From positions 1 to 45,707 of the forward strand of contig NZ_DJHF01000012.1 in NCBI RefSeq assembly GCF_002433005.1: 45,707 nt of DNA, in the 5' to 3' direction. A model generated the notes under the pieces. It was not told where the DNA came from, ran no database searches, and was given only the letters and a program-made list of their open reading frames with translations. Of this stretch, positions 24,741-32,582 are shown piece after piece. The stretch is from Acetomicrobium sp. UBA5826. Lineage in GTDB: Bacteria; Synergistota; Synergistia; Synergistales; Acetomicrobiaceae. A program made the translations under genes and the position numbers. Position 1 is the first letter of the stretch; each line of letters opens with the position of its first letter.

Positions 24741-26450
24741 ATGGAAAAGTTAAAGCGCATTTTATCTCAAATAGATGGCAGAGGTTATAAAGCATACAAG
24801 GAGCTTCAGGGTAAGACCTTTCGTTTCCCTCGTTATTCGCTCTGCTTTCAGTACATACAGGGAGATCCCTTTGCTCCGCCGTCGCAGGTTGCTTTGTCCA
24901 TACCTTTAAAATCGACGGGTTTCCGAGAGGAGTTGTTTTCGAATAAGATCAGACGTATAGCCCTTGAGGACTTTTTGGCCCGTTCAGTTGACAAAGCCAT
25001 TGAAAAAGCTAATGGCAAGCGTCGCGGATCGGGCAAAAGCGGCTTGACAGCCATAGATGTTCCTAAACAGGAGGTCATCGAAAGGACTTGTATGCGGATC
25101 TTGCAGGAGCGCATTGAAGCCAGGTTGTTTATCGGTCTTCCGGCAAGGGGAAGACGAATAGCCGGAGATGAAGCAATGGAGATGTTTTTTGAGGATCTTC
25201 CCGAGATTGCCGAGGCATCTCTTTTTATCGAGGTGCTTTCGAGAAGCGATATCCGGCGACACGTTTGTGTAGTGGAAGATCAGGATGCGCTAAGGTCGCA
25301 GCTGGAAGAAAGAGGGCTCGTCGCCTTTATAGCTAATGGCTCTTTGCTTCCGAGGCGAAGCGGAGTCGATCAAAGACCTCTGAAAAAGTACGAGGTTGTG
25401 CTTTTTGAAAGTCCTCCCTCTATGGAAGTGGAACTTAACGCCCCTAACGCCGGCAAAATAAGGGGAATGGGAATACCTAGAGGTATAACTTTAATTGTGG
25501 GCGGTGGTTTTCGCGGCAAGTCCACCCTTCTTTCGGCCATTGAGCGTTCTGTCTACGACCATATTCCCGACGACGGAAGGGAGTATGTCGTAACATTGCG
25601 TTCAGCTGTCAAAATAAGGGCGGAGGACGGGCGCAGTGTAGAATGCGTTGACATTTCTCCCTTTATAAGTAATTTGCCCTTTGGTAAGGATACCCTTCGC
25701 TTCAGGACCGACAATGCCAGCGGCAGTACGTCGCAGGCCGCCAATATAATCGAGGCCATCGAGGCAGGGGCGAAGCTTCTGCTACTCGACGAAGATACAT
25801 CGGCTACTAATTTCATGATACGCGATGCCAGAATGCAACGGCTGGTCGCAGCAAACAGAGAGCCGATTACGCCCTTCATCGATCGGGCTCGTCAGCTTTT
25901 CGAGATTCTCGGGGTTTCGACGGTTTTGGTCATGGGAGGATCGGGAGATTATTTCGACATCGCGGACCGCGTCGTTTTGATGGATCACTACCGGCCTCAA
26001 GACGTCACTTCAAAGGCGCGTGAGATTGCCGGCGAATTGCCAAGCCAAAGGGTTCCCGCGGAGTCCGAACTTCCAAAGTTATCCAACGCTCGCATACCTC
26101 TGCCCGAAAGCTTTAATCCCATGATCGGCAAGAAAGTGACGGTTCGCTCCAGAGGAAAAGATCGCATACAATTCGGCAGGACTACCATCGATTTAACTTA
26201 TGTCGAACAGATTGCCGAGGAAAGCCAAACCAGGGCTATAGGCGGCTTACTTCTTTATGCAGTTAGAAATGGCATTATCGACGGGAAACGTTCTGTACAT
26301 GAAATTGTTAAAGCCTTGGAAGAACGCATCGACGCCGAGGGGTTGGAAGTCGCATCACCCTTCGCAAGGCCGTCGGCGGACTGTGCAAGGCCAAGGCCCG
26401 AAGAAATTTGCGCTGCCATCAATAGGCTAAGGACGCTCGTCGTGCGATAG
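24741..26450 (+). CDS. ABC-class P-loop ATPase (COG3044 family)
   Basis: Soluble predicted ATPase of the ABC class, 569 residues. It lacks membrane helices. Motifs are Walker A GGGFRGKST near residues 254-262, a signature-like SGSTSQAANIIEAIEAGAKL region, and Walker B LLLLDEDTSATNFMIRD from about 346. The N-terminal FRFPRYSLCFQYIQGDPFAPPS is conserved in the family. The cellular role of this family is not established as far as I know, although databases often mislabel it as an isopentenyl-diphosphate isomerase. The start is ATG 24741 with GGAG at 24727-24730; upstream in-frame codons run across the tRNA terminator and are unlikely. It is convergent with umuD, leaving a 6-base gap. Confidence 0.85.
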   Translation: MEKLKRILSQIDGRGYKAYKELQGKTFRFPRYSLCFQYIQGDPFAPPSQVALSIPLKSTGFREELFSNKIRRIALEDFLARSVDKAIEKANGKRRGSGKSGLTAIDVPKQEVIERTCMRILQERIEARLFIGLPARGRRIAGDEAMEMFFEDLPEIAEASLFIEVLSRSDIRRHVCVVEDQDALRSQLEERGLVAFIANGSLLPRRSGVDQRPLKKYEVVLFESPPSMEVELNAPNAGKIRGMGIPRGITLIVGGGFRGKSTLLSAIERSVYDHIPDDGREYVVTLRSAVKIRAEDGRSVECVDISPFISNLPFGKDTLRFRTDNASGSTSQAANIIEAIEAGAKLLLLDEDTSATNFMIRDARMQRLVAANREPITPFIDRARQLFEILGVSTVLVMGGSGDYFDIADRVVLMDHYRPQDVTSKAREIAGELPSQRVPAESELPKLSNARIPLPESFNPMIGKKVTVRSRGKDRIQFGRTTIDLTYVEQIAEESQTRAIGGLLLYAVRNGIIDGKRSVHEIVKALEERIDAEGLEVASPFARPSADCARPRPEEICAAINRLRTLVVR

Positions 26451-26456
26451 AAAACT

Positions 26457-26813
26457 CTATCTTTTGCTTCTGGTCTCGTGCATTATCCACGTTACAATGC
26501 CGAAAAACACTTCTTGCATCGGAGCGCCTTGTAGGTTTGCATTAGTCCACGATCGTATGGCTAGAGAGGTAACTTCCTTCAGATGAAGTTCGTTATCCTC
26601 TACGACTATGGCGATATCTCCCTCCCTTGGGTTTAAGGAACGATCTACAATTAATACGTCGCCTTTTGCTATGCCCAATTCGGGGCGGTCGCCCGAAGCG
26701 CGTAAGAAATATGTCGATGGGCGGTTACGTATGACTAATTCGTTTAAATCTAAGGAGTGGGCCTTTTCTGCGGCGGGCGTGGGAAAGCCTGTGGTGGTAT
26801 TGAAACGTCGCAT
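26457..26813 (-). CDS. umuD: Short UmuD-like protein lacking the catalytic serine
   Basis: UmuD/S24-family protein of 118 residues, expected partner of the UmuC polymerase. It aligns well with E. coli UmuD from GFPTPAA (UmuD GFPSPAA) through ASGD and GDVLIVDRS to a C-terminal beta region. Two differences stand out. The product has only 8 residues before Gly9, the position right after the self-cleavage point in UmuD. The catalytic serine of ASGDSM is replaced (ASGDRPELG, Arg43), while the lysine survives as Lys79 in LHLKEV. Thus self-cleavage is probably neither possible nor needed. The start is secure: GGAGG lies 7 bases upstream on the minus strand, 13 bases after the umuC stop. Gene order umuC-umuD is the reverse of E. 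coli. Confidence 0.82.
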   Translation of the reverse strand: MRRFNTTTGFPTPAAEKAHSLDLNELVIRNRPSTYFLRASGDRPELGIAKGDVLIVDRSLNPREGDIAIVVEDNELHLKEVTSLAIRSWTNANLQGAPMQEVFFGIVTWIMHETRSKR

Positions 26814-26826
26814 TTAGACACCTCCG

Positions 26827-28086
26827 TCATGCCTTTACCAAGGGGATTTCGTCCCAGTAAGATGTGTAGCGAGGTGAGCGCATGGAAGCGCTGGCTACCC
26901 ACTTTTGGCTGTCCGGCTTGCCTCCGGCGGCGAGCCAAATCATGGGTTTGTTGGCTTCAAAATTTATTTTGTCGATAATATGCATTAAGGCGTTTAATTT
27001 GACGGACTGACCTGCGTCACAAAAAAGTCCCCTCTGTTGCGCCTCGTAAGGAGTAATCTCGGTAAGCAGAACACCCACTCTTTTGTATTTCTTTCCCTCG
27101 ATATAAGCTAGCTTAAGCCCTTCTAAGGCTGCTTTGACAAGCGAGGGAGTGTCGTTTTTTGGAGTTTCAAGGCGTATTGTCCTGGTGCCCCAATAGAAGT
27201 CGTCGGTATGAAAGCTCGTGGCTATGTAGGTTGTGACGGTATCGGTCAGCGACCTTTGCGCTCTCAGTTTTTCCGAGGCCAAGGATGCATAAAAGGCCAC
27301 GGCCTGACTGAGTTCGTCGTAACTTGTCAAATAGACCCCAAGCGACCTTGAAATGCAGATGCTCTTTCTGTTGTCCGGAACTTCCCGAAAACCGAAACAT
27401 CTCAACCCGCGGAGCTCATATACCGTTTTTAAGCCGACGACGGATAGGTGCTTTTTTATCCACCCTTCTTCGGCGTATTTCAGGTCGCAGGCTGTGCGTA
27501 TACGAATCGCACGCAGCTTTTTGGACTGGCGACGCCCTATTCCCCATACGTCTTCCACATCTATGCCTGCCAAAACCGAGTCGGGGTCTTTTTGTGCGGC
27601 GATATCATATACGCCTTCCTTGGCCTCTTTCGCCAACTTGGTGGCGATTTTCGCTAATGTCTTTGTCTGGCCGAGGCCAATGGATACGGGTATTCCCACA
27701 GATCTTTTTATCGAGCGACGCAGCCTTTTAGCAAAGGCGATCTCATCGCCCGATTTCAAAGAGTCGAGCACTAAGAAACTTTCGTCGATGGAGTAGGGCT
27801 CTACTTCGGGACAAAAATGCCGTATCGTCTCCAGGACTCTGCTTGAAATGTCTTGGTAAAGGGCGTAGTTTGAGCTAAAGACTGCCACGTTGTTTTTCGC
27901 GATCGTTTCTCTGACTTTAAAGTACGGCACGCCCATGGGTATCCCTAAGGCTTTGGCTTCTCGCGATCTGGCTATTACACATCCGTCGTTATTGGACAGG
28001 ACGACCACCGGTTTGCCCTTTAAATCCGGCCGAAATATCCTTTCGCATGAGGCGTAAAAACTATCGCAATCCACTAGCGCTATCAT
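26827..28086 (-). CDS. umuC: Y-family translesion DNA polymerase UmuC
   Basis: Error-prone polymerase of 419 residues. The N-terminus MIALVDCDSFYASCERIFRP carries the first catalytic aspartate, and SIDESF carries the second pair of acidic residues; SNNDGCVIARSREAKALG is the UmuC-specific fingers segment. The little-finger and C-terminal UmuC domain (LTEITPYEAQQRGLF) are complete. I start it at ATG 28086 behind GGGAGG; an upstream in-frame TTG at 28104 overlaps that ribosome site. It heads a umuC-umuD pair and is divergent from the LexA-like repressor, which very likely controls it. Confidence 0.92.
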   Translation of the reverse strand: MIALVDCDSFYASCERIFRPDLKGKPVVVLSNNDGCVIARSREAKALGIPMGVPYFKVRETIAKNNVAVFSSNYALYQDISSRVLETIRHFCPEVEPYSIDESFLVLDSLKSGDEIAFAKRLRRSIKRSVGIPVSIGLGQTKTLAKIATKLAKEAKEGVYDIAAQKDPDSVLAGIDVEDVWGIGRRQSKKLRAIRIRTACDLKYAEEGWIKKHLSVVGLKTVYELRGLRCFGFREVPDNRKSICISRSLGVYLTSYDELSQAVAFYASLASEKLRAQRSLTDTVTTYIATSFHTDDFYWGTRTIRLETPKNDTPSLVKAALEGLKLAYIEGKKYKRVGVLLTEITPYEAQQRGLFCDAGQSVKLNALMHIIDKINFEANKPMIWLAAGGKPDSQKWVASASMRSPRYTSYWDEIPLVKA

Positions 28087-28122
28087 CTCGAAGACCTCCC
28101 GCAAATTCGGCAGTTATTAACA

Positions 28123-28150
28123 AATATATTCGCTACTGGTAAAATATCAA
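28123..28150 (-). promoter_or_regulatory. umuC promoter, overlapping a candidate operator
   Basis: On the minus strand, TTGATA (28150-28145) is followed after 16 bases by TATATT (28128-28123). The first ATATATTCGC repeat (28124-28133) covers this -10 box, as expected for a repressed SOS-type promoter. Confidence 0.55.
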
Positions 28151-28194
28151 TGAGTCTTAAGAACTATTTTCGCTTAAAGAGAATATATTTTCGC
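28124..28194. repeat. Three direct repeats, candidate repressor operators
   Basis: ATATATTCGC at 28124-28133, CTATTTTCGC at 28164-28173 and ATATTTTCGC at 28185-28194 share the core TATWTTCGC in one orientation. Starts are 40 and 21 bases apart, close to four and two helical turns. They lie in the 144-base gap between umuC and the LexA/CI-like gene. Confidence 0.5.
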
Positions 28195-28230
28195 ACAAGG
28201 TGTATTATGTAGGATGGGGGTGAAAGAAAG

Positions 28231-28881
28231 ATGTTGGGCGAACGCATAAGGACTTTGAGGAAGAAGATGAGAATGACCGCCACTGAATTGGCGAGGCGAG
28301 TAAAGACCAGTCCGTCTCATATCAGCGAAATAGAAAGAGGAGAGAAGACTCCAAGCCTTAATTTATTAGTTAAAATTGCGAAGGAATTGCAGACCAGCAT
28401 AGATTATCTGACAGGGCTTGAGGGTTTTTCAAAAAAGGCTTTAGATGTGACTGAAGTAGCATTATTGGATCAGGCCTCGGTGACAGCTGCGGGAAAGGCC
28501 CTGGATCAGACGGGGGTATATCCCATCGTGGAAGAGATGATTTATGTTCCCGAAGATGCCCTGGGGTCTGTTGGCGATATTCCTCCATTTGCCGTCAGAA
28601 TCTCCGGCGAAAGCATGATCGGGGCAGGAATAACAGATAACTCTATAGTCGTCATCAATCCCAATGCCGAAGTTGGTCAGGGAGATGTGGCCCTCGTGTC
28701 GATCGGCAACGAATGGACGGTGAAATACATATACACCAAGGCCGACGGTTCTCTGGAATTAAGGCCAGCCAACCCTTCTTACAACCCCATATTCTTCGAT
28801 AAAGAAGACTTGATCTCAGGTTTGGTGAAAGTGATCGGAAAAGTCGTATGGATAATAGGAAAACCCAAGAAGGAGTTTTGA
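28231..28881 (+). CDS. LexA/CI-like self-cleaving repressor (XRE HTH + S24 peptidase)
   Basis: Transcriptional repressor of 216 residues with an N-terminal XRE helix-turn-helix (about 5-62; MTATELARRVKTSPSHISEI). A C-terminal S24 peptidase domain follows. The self-cleavage parts are intact: an Ala87-Gly88 site in VTAAGKAL, catalytic Ser128 in GESMIGAG and Lys165 in EWTVKYIY. This resembles phage CI and HdiR-like SOS repressors rather than classical LexA, whose DNA-binding domain is different. The start ATG 28231 has GGGGGTGAAAG upstream. The divergent umuCD pair is the obvious target. Whether it governs a wider SOS regulon is not visible here. Confidence 0.88.
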   Translation: MLGERIRTLRKKMRMTATELARRVKTSPSHISEIERGEKTPSLNLLVKIAKELQTSIDYLTGLEGFSKKALDVTEVALLDQASVTAAGKALDQTGVYPIVEEMIYVPEDALGSVGDIPPFAVRISGESMIGAGITDNSIVVINPNAEVGQGDVALVSIGNEWTVKYIYTKADGSLELRPANPSYNPIFFDKEDLISGLVKVIGKVVWIIGKPKKEF

Positions 28882-28888
28882 CGTTTTA

Positions 28889-28917
28889 TTGACGCTGTCG
28901 TGCTAGGTTAATAAAAA
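28889..28917 (+). promoter_or_regulatory. Putative promoter of the molybdenum hydroxylase operon
   Basis: TTGACG at 28889-28894, 17-base spacer, TAAAAA at 28912-28917, about 25 bases before the first start codon. It partly follows directly on the repressor stop codon. Confidence 0.4.
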
Positions 28918-28941
28918 TGCGCATGAGTTTGGGGGAAGTAC

Positions 28942-29412
28942 ATGGTGAATATCGAAATCAAGATTAACGGAAAGATTAAGTGCATTGATGTAAACCCAAG
29001 GATGCGATTGATCGACCTTTTGAGAAATTTAGGACTGACGAGCGTAAAAGAAGGTTGCAGCGAAGGAGAATGCGGCACTTGTACGGTTTTGTTGGACGGA
29101 AAGGCAGTAACTTCCTGTACCGTTTTGGCCTTTCAAGCCGACGGGCACGAGGTTACGACTGTCGAGGGTTTGCAGACAAACGGAGAGTTAGATGTCATCC
29201 AGCAGGCATTTATTGAAAACGATGCAGTTCAATGTGGTTTCTGTACTCCCGGAATGATAATGGCTGTCAAGTCGCTGCTCAACGAAAATCCTCATCCTAC
29301 AAGAGAAGACATAATCGTTGCCATAGAGGGAAACCTGTGTCGCTGCACAGGCTATTTACCCATCGTCAAGGCGGTAGAACAGATAACAAAAGAAAGTGTT
29401 GATTTACAATGA
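28942..29412 (+). CDS. Molybdenum hydroxylase, [2Fe-2S] small subunit
   Basis: Small iron-sulfur subunit of a three-part xanthine dehydrogenase-family enzyme, 156 residues. It has the plant-type [2Fe-2S] cysteines C39, C44, C47, C59 (EGCSEGECGTCTV) and the second cluster C98, C101, C133, C135 (QCGFCTPGM and CRCTGY). It carries electrons from the Mo site to the FAD subunit. The start is ATG 28942. Its stop overlaps the FAD subunit start by four bases, so the subunits are translationally coupled. The substrate cannot be told from this subunit. Confidence 0.93.
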   Translation: MVNIEIKINGKIKCIDVNPRMRLIDLLRNLGLTSVKEGCSEGECGTCTVLLDGKAVTSCTVLAFQADGHEVTTVEGLQTNGELDVIQQAFIENDAVQCGFCTPGMIMAVKSLLNENPHPTREDIIVAIEGNLCRCTGYLPIVKAVEQITKESVDLQ

Positions 29413-30275
29413 GCATTGAAGCCATATCGCTTATGCCAAAAAATAAAGAAGAACTCGTAAAGTGTCTTTCTCACGCAGACGAAAGGACATGTTTTGCAGC
29501 AGGCTGTACAGACCTGATACCTTCGCAGAGCTATCTTAAAGGTTTTTCCGCCTTTGTTGACCTTACGCATGTATGTAATATGAACCTCATCGAAATAGCT
29601 GAGGATTGTCTTGTAATTGGAGCTACTGCAACATTTGCGGACATCGCCAAAAATCCCTACGTGCAGAGTTATGCTAATGCATTGGCTTTAGCTGCCTCTC
29701 AAGTTGGATCTTCTCAGATTAGGAATCGGGCGACTATTGGGGGCAACGTAGCCAACGCTTCTCCCGCTGCCGATTCTCTTCCCGCTTTGGTATCGTTGGA
29801 TGCAACGGCGGAGGTTTTAGGTTGCGATGAAAGTTCCAGAATGATTCCCGTTATGGAGATGATAAAAGATATTAATGTCAGCGTATTAAGACCACGGGAA
29901 GTTATCTGGGCCTTCCGTATCCCCCTGCGTCCTCATGTTCGTTCGGCTTTCGTGAAAGTCGGCGGCCGAAAGCGCGTCACAATTTCTAGGCTGAATTTGG
30001 CAATGTCCGTGGAAGTAACTCGAAATCGCTTGAAAAGGGCGAGGATTTACCTTGGTACTTTGGGCCCTCGACCCCTTCTTGCCGATAAAGCCTGTCAGGT
30101 TTGCGAGAATGCTGTTTTGGAGTCCTTTCCGCTAGATTTATTTCTTGACGCCTTAGCAGATAAGGTGGATGAGGCCATACCGACTCGGCCCTCCAGGGCT
30201 TATAAGCGTGTTGCCGTCAGGGGTCTGGGCCAAGATATATTAAACCTGATAGCAAGTTGGGAGTGTTTGCATTGA
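29409..30275 (+). CDS. Molybdenum hydroxylase, FAD-binding medium subunit
   Basis: FAD subunit of 288 residues (CoxM/XdhB type). FAD-binding features are CFAAGCTDLIPSQ near the N-terminus and the conserved SSQIRNRATIGGNVANASPAAD segment (about 100-121), where the second loop contacts the flavin pyrophosphate. A CO-dehydrogenase flavoprotein-type C-terminal domain follows. Its stop TGA overlaps the TTG start of the large subunit. It delivers electrons to a soluble acceptor, unknown here. Confidence 0.92.
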   Translation: MSIEAISLMPKNKEELVKCLSHADERTCFAAGCTDLIPSQSYLKGFSAFVDLTHVCNMNLIEIAEDCLVIGATATFADIAKNPYVQSYANALALAASQVGSSQIRNRATIGGNVANASPAADSLPALVSLDATAEVLGCDESSRMIPVMEMIKDINVSVLRPREVIWAFRIPLRPHVRSAFVKVGGRKRVTISRLNLAMSVEVTRNRLKRARIYLGTLGPRPLLADKACQVCENAVLESFPLDLFLDALADKVDEAIPTRPSRAYKRVAVRGLGQDILNLIASWECLH

Positions 30276-32557
30276 AACCATCAGCAGAGATCGTCAAAAT
30301 TGCCGATAAACCAGATCTTAAATATGTTGGGAAAAACGTTACAAGGATAGATGCGAAGGAAAAAGTTACTGCCGCAATCAAATATCTGGATGACTTTGAG
30401 ATGAAGGGAATGTTGCACGTTAAATTACTCCTTTCACCTCATGCGAATGCAATAGTCAAATCGATCGATTCCAAAGAGACCGAGGCAGTGCCCGGAGTTA
30501 TCAAAGTGTATACTTGGTGCAATACACCTGAAATAAAGTATAACAGCGCGGTATTCTATCCCGGGCAAAATGACTTGGAAGACGAAAAGCTGTTCACGGA
30601 TCACCCCAAGTACGTGGGCGATAGGATAGCTGCCGTGGTAGCAGATTCCGAAGAGGCCGCCGAAGAGGGTCTGAATAGACTGAAAGTCCTTTACGAGGAA
30701 TTGATTCCCGTTATAGATCCCTCTGAAGCTGTAAAGAAAGAATGTGAAACGCCTTCTGGCAAACCTCTCGAAATACATCTTTCCTGCGGCCAATTTGAAG
30801 AAATTGAATGCGGTACAGATGGCTTAATAATCGTAGAAGACGAAGTCTCTACGCAGAAAATTCATCACGCCGCATTGGAGCCCCATTCCTGTGTAGCCTA
30901 TGTTGAGCCTGGAGAAATTGTGACCATTTTATCGCCTTGTCAGCTGATCTTTGGCGTGAGATACATTGTATCCAAAGTTTTAAATCACCCGCTTAGCAAA
31001 GTGCGAATAATCAAGGCACCTATGGGAGGGACTTTCGGAGGCAAGCAGGAGGTAATACTTGAGCCGATTTGCGCTTTCATAGCTAAAGATTTGGGTCGCC
31101 CCGTGAAGCTTGTCTTAAACAGAAAAGAGACCATCATTTCGACACGCACTCGTGCAGCCACTAAGGGAAAGGTTAGGACAATAGCAACCGGAGATGGCCG
31201 GTTTGTTGGTCGGGAGGTAGATGTCTTAACCGATGCTGGCGCTTATATGACGGGAAGCCATCGCGTCACTACAGCCATGGGCAAAAAGCTTTTCAGGTTG
31301 TATCGGATACCAAGTCAAACATTTCACGGAACCACGGTACGAACGAATACGACTCCTTCGGGTGCATGTCGGGGATATGGATCTCCTCAGATACACACCA
31401 TCACCGAAATTAACGTCGACCATCTTGCGAAAAGACTCAAAATGGACCCTGTTGAACTGAGATTGAAGAACCTGGTAGCTCCCTTTGATGATGATCCTAC
31501 GGGAGGGCCTAGCTTAGGAAATGCCAGGATTATAGAATGTGTCAACCGTGGTGCTGAAGCTTTTAATTGGAAAGAAAGATTTTCTTTTACTCCTAAAAAA
31601 GGCAGATACAAGCGTGGCGTGGGAATGGCCTGTTCCACCCATAGCAACGGTTACGCGGGATCCATATATCCTGATTTCACGGCAATGTATATGAGGATTG
31701 CCGAGGATGGCAGTGTCCTGGTCAACGCAGGATTACATGAATTAGGTACAGGTACTTTAACGGTTATAGCTCAAATTGTCGCAGAGGTTTTGGATGTAGA
31801 TATCAACAAGGTATTGGTAAGCGAAGGAGATACTCTCTATACTCCCTACGATGTCGGTTGCGTGGCAAGCAGGGTTACCTACGTTTGTGGCAGCTGTGCC
31901 AAAGAGCTTGCGGAGGCCGTTTTGGATAAGTTCAAGAGACTGTCTTCGATAGTGCTGGAGATTCCCTATGACGATCTGCAGCTTGCCAACGGTATTGTGG
32001 CAAGCGTCTCAAACCCTGCCATAAAACTTTCATATGGCACCTTGATTGCAAGAATAGGGACAATTTTACAGGAAGAAGTTGGGGGTTATCTGTCATACAG
32101 ATCCGTGACCAATCCAGGGTCGTATGCTGCACATTTTGTGGAAGTCGAAGTAGACACTCTTACCGGATTGACTGCAATAACCGATTACTTGGCCGTTCAC
32201 GATGTAGGGAGGGCGATCAATCCAAGGATGGTTGAGGGCCAAATATACGGGGGTGTTCAAATGGGCATTGGTATGGCTCTCTTCGAGGAGCTTGCTTACG
32301 ATTCCAGGGGGATCCCGCAAAACGCATCCCTAAGCCGATATCACGTCGTCAATGCTCCGGAGATGCCCCAGGTAAAGGTCATGTTGATCGAAGAGGACGA
32401 ACCTACAGGACCCTTCGGCGCAAAAAGCGTTGGTGAGATTGCTGCAGTTCCCGTTACACCGGCAATAGTCAATGCTGTAAATTGGGCTATAGGGGTATCC
32501 ATTAATGTTTTGCCTTTAACGCCTTCAAGGATAATCTCAGCTCTCGGTGCTTTATAA
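30272..32557 (+). CDS. Molybdenum hydroxylase, Mo-cofactor-binding large subunit
   Basis: Catalytic subunit of 761 residues in the xanthine dehydrogenase/aldehyde oxidase family. Key motifs are MGGTFGGKQE (251-260), the active-site loop GACRGYG (364-370), which resembles XDH GAFRGFG rather than the CO dehydrogenase AYxCSFR loop, and GAKSVGE (716-722) with the catalytic Glu722. So it should hydroxylate an aromatic N-heterocycle or aldehyde, not CO. I start it at TTG 30272: GGGAG at 30259-30263 is spaced by 8 bases and the TTGA overlap with the previous stop is typical; TTG 30257 is less likely. A carrier and an exported lyase homologue follow, suggesting an N-heterocycle as substrate (inference). 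Confidence 0.92.
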   Translation: MKPSAEIVKIADKPDLKYVGKNVTRIDAKEKVTAAIKYLDDFEMKGMLHVKLLLSPHANAIVKSIDSKETEAVPGVIKVYTWCNTPEIKYNSAVFYPGQNDLEDEKLFTDHPKYVGDRIAAVVADSEEAAEEGLNRLKVLYEELIPVIDPSEAVKKECETPSGKPLEIHLSCGQFEEIECGTDGLIIVEDEVSTQKIHHAALEPHSCVAYVEPGEIVTILSPCQLIFGVRYIVSKVLNHPLSKVRIIKAPMGGTFGGKQEVILEPICAFIAKDLGRPVKLVLNRKETIISTRTRAATKGKVRTIATGDGRFVGREVDVLTDAGAYMTGSHRVTTAMGKKLFRLYRIPSQTFHGTTVRTNTTPSGACRGYGSPQIHTITEINVDHLAKRLKMDPVELRLKNLVAPFDDDPTGGPSLGNARIIECVNRGAEAFNWKERFSFTPKKGRYKRGVGMACSTHSNGYAGSIYPDFTAMYMRIAEDGSVLVNAGLHELGTGTLTVIAQIVAEVLDVDINKVLVSEGDTLYTPYDVGCVASRVTYVCGSCAKELAEAVLDKFKRLSSIVLEIPYDDLQLANGIVASVSNPAIKLSYGTLIARIGTILQEEVGGYLSYRSVTNPGSYAAHFVEVEVDTLTGLTAITDYLAVHDVGRAINPRMVEGQIYGGVQMGIGMALFEELAYDSRGIPQNASLSRYHVVNAPEMPQVKVMLIEEDEPTGPFGAKSVGEIAAVPVTPAIVNAVNWAIGVSINVLPLTPSRIISALGAL

Positions 32558-32582
32558 ACAATCAAGAAAGGAGAGGGAATTA

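Noticed and set aside
24741..26450. Isopentenyl-diphosphate isomerase, a frequent database label
   Set aside because: The sequence is a P-loop ABC-class ATPase with Walker A and B motifs.
24320..28881. tRNA pair as an integration site for a mobile island carrying umuCD and the repressor
   Set aside because: No integrase and no direct repeat of a tRNA 3' end was found downstream; base composition does not change visibly.
30272..32557. Aerobic CO dehydrogenase large subunit
   Set aside because: The active-site loop is GACRGYG, of the xanthine dehydrogenase type, not AYxCSFR.
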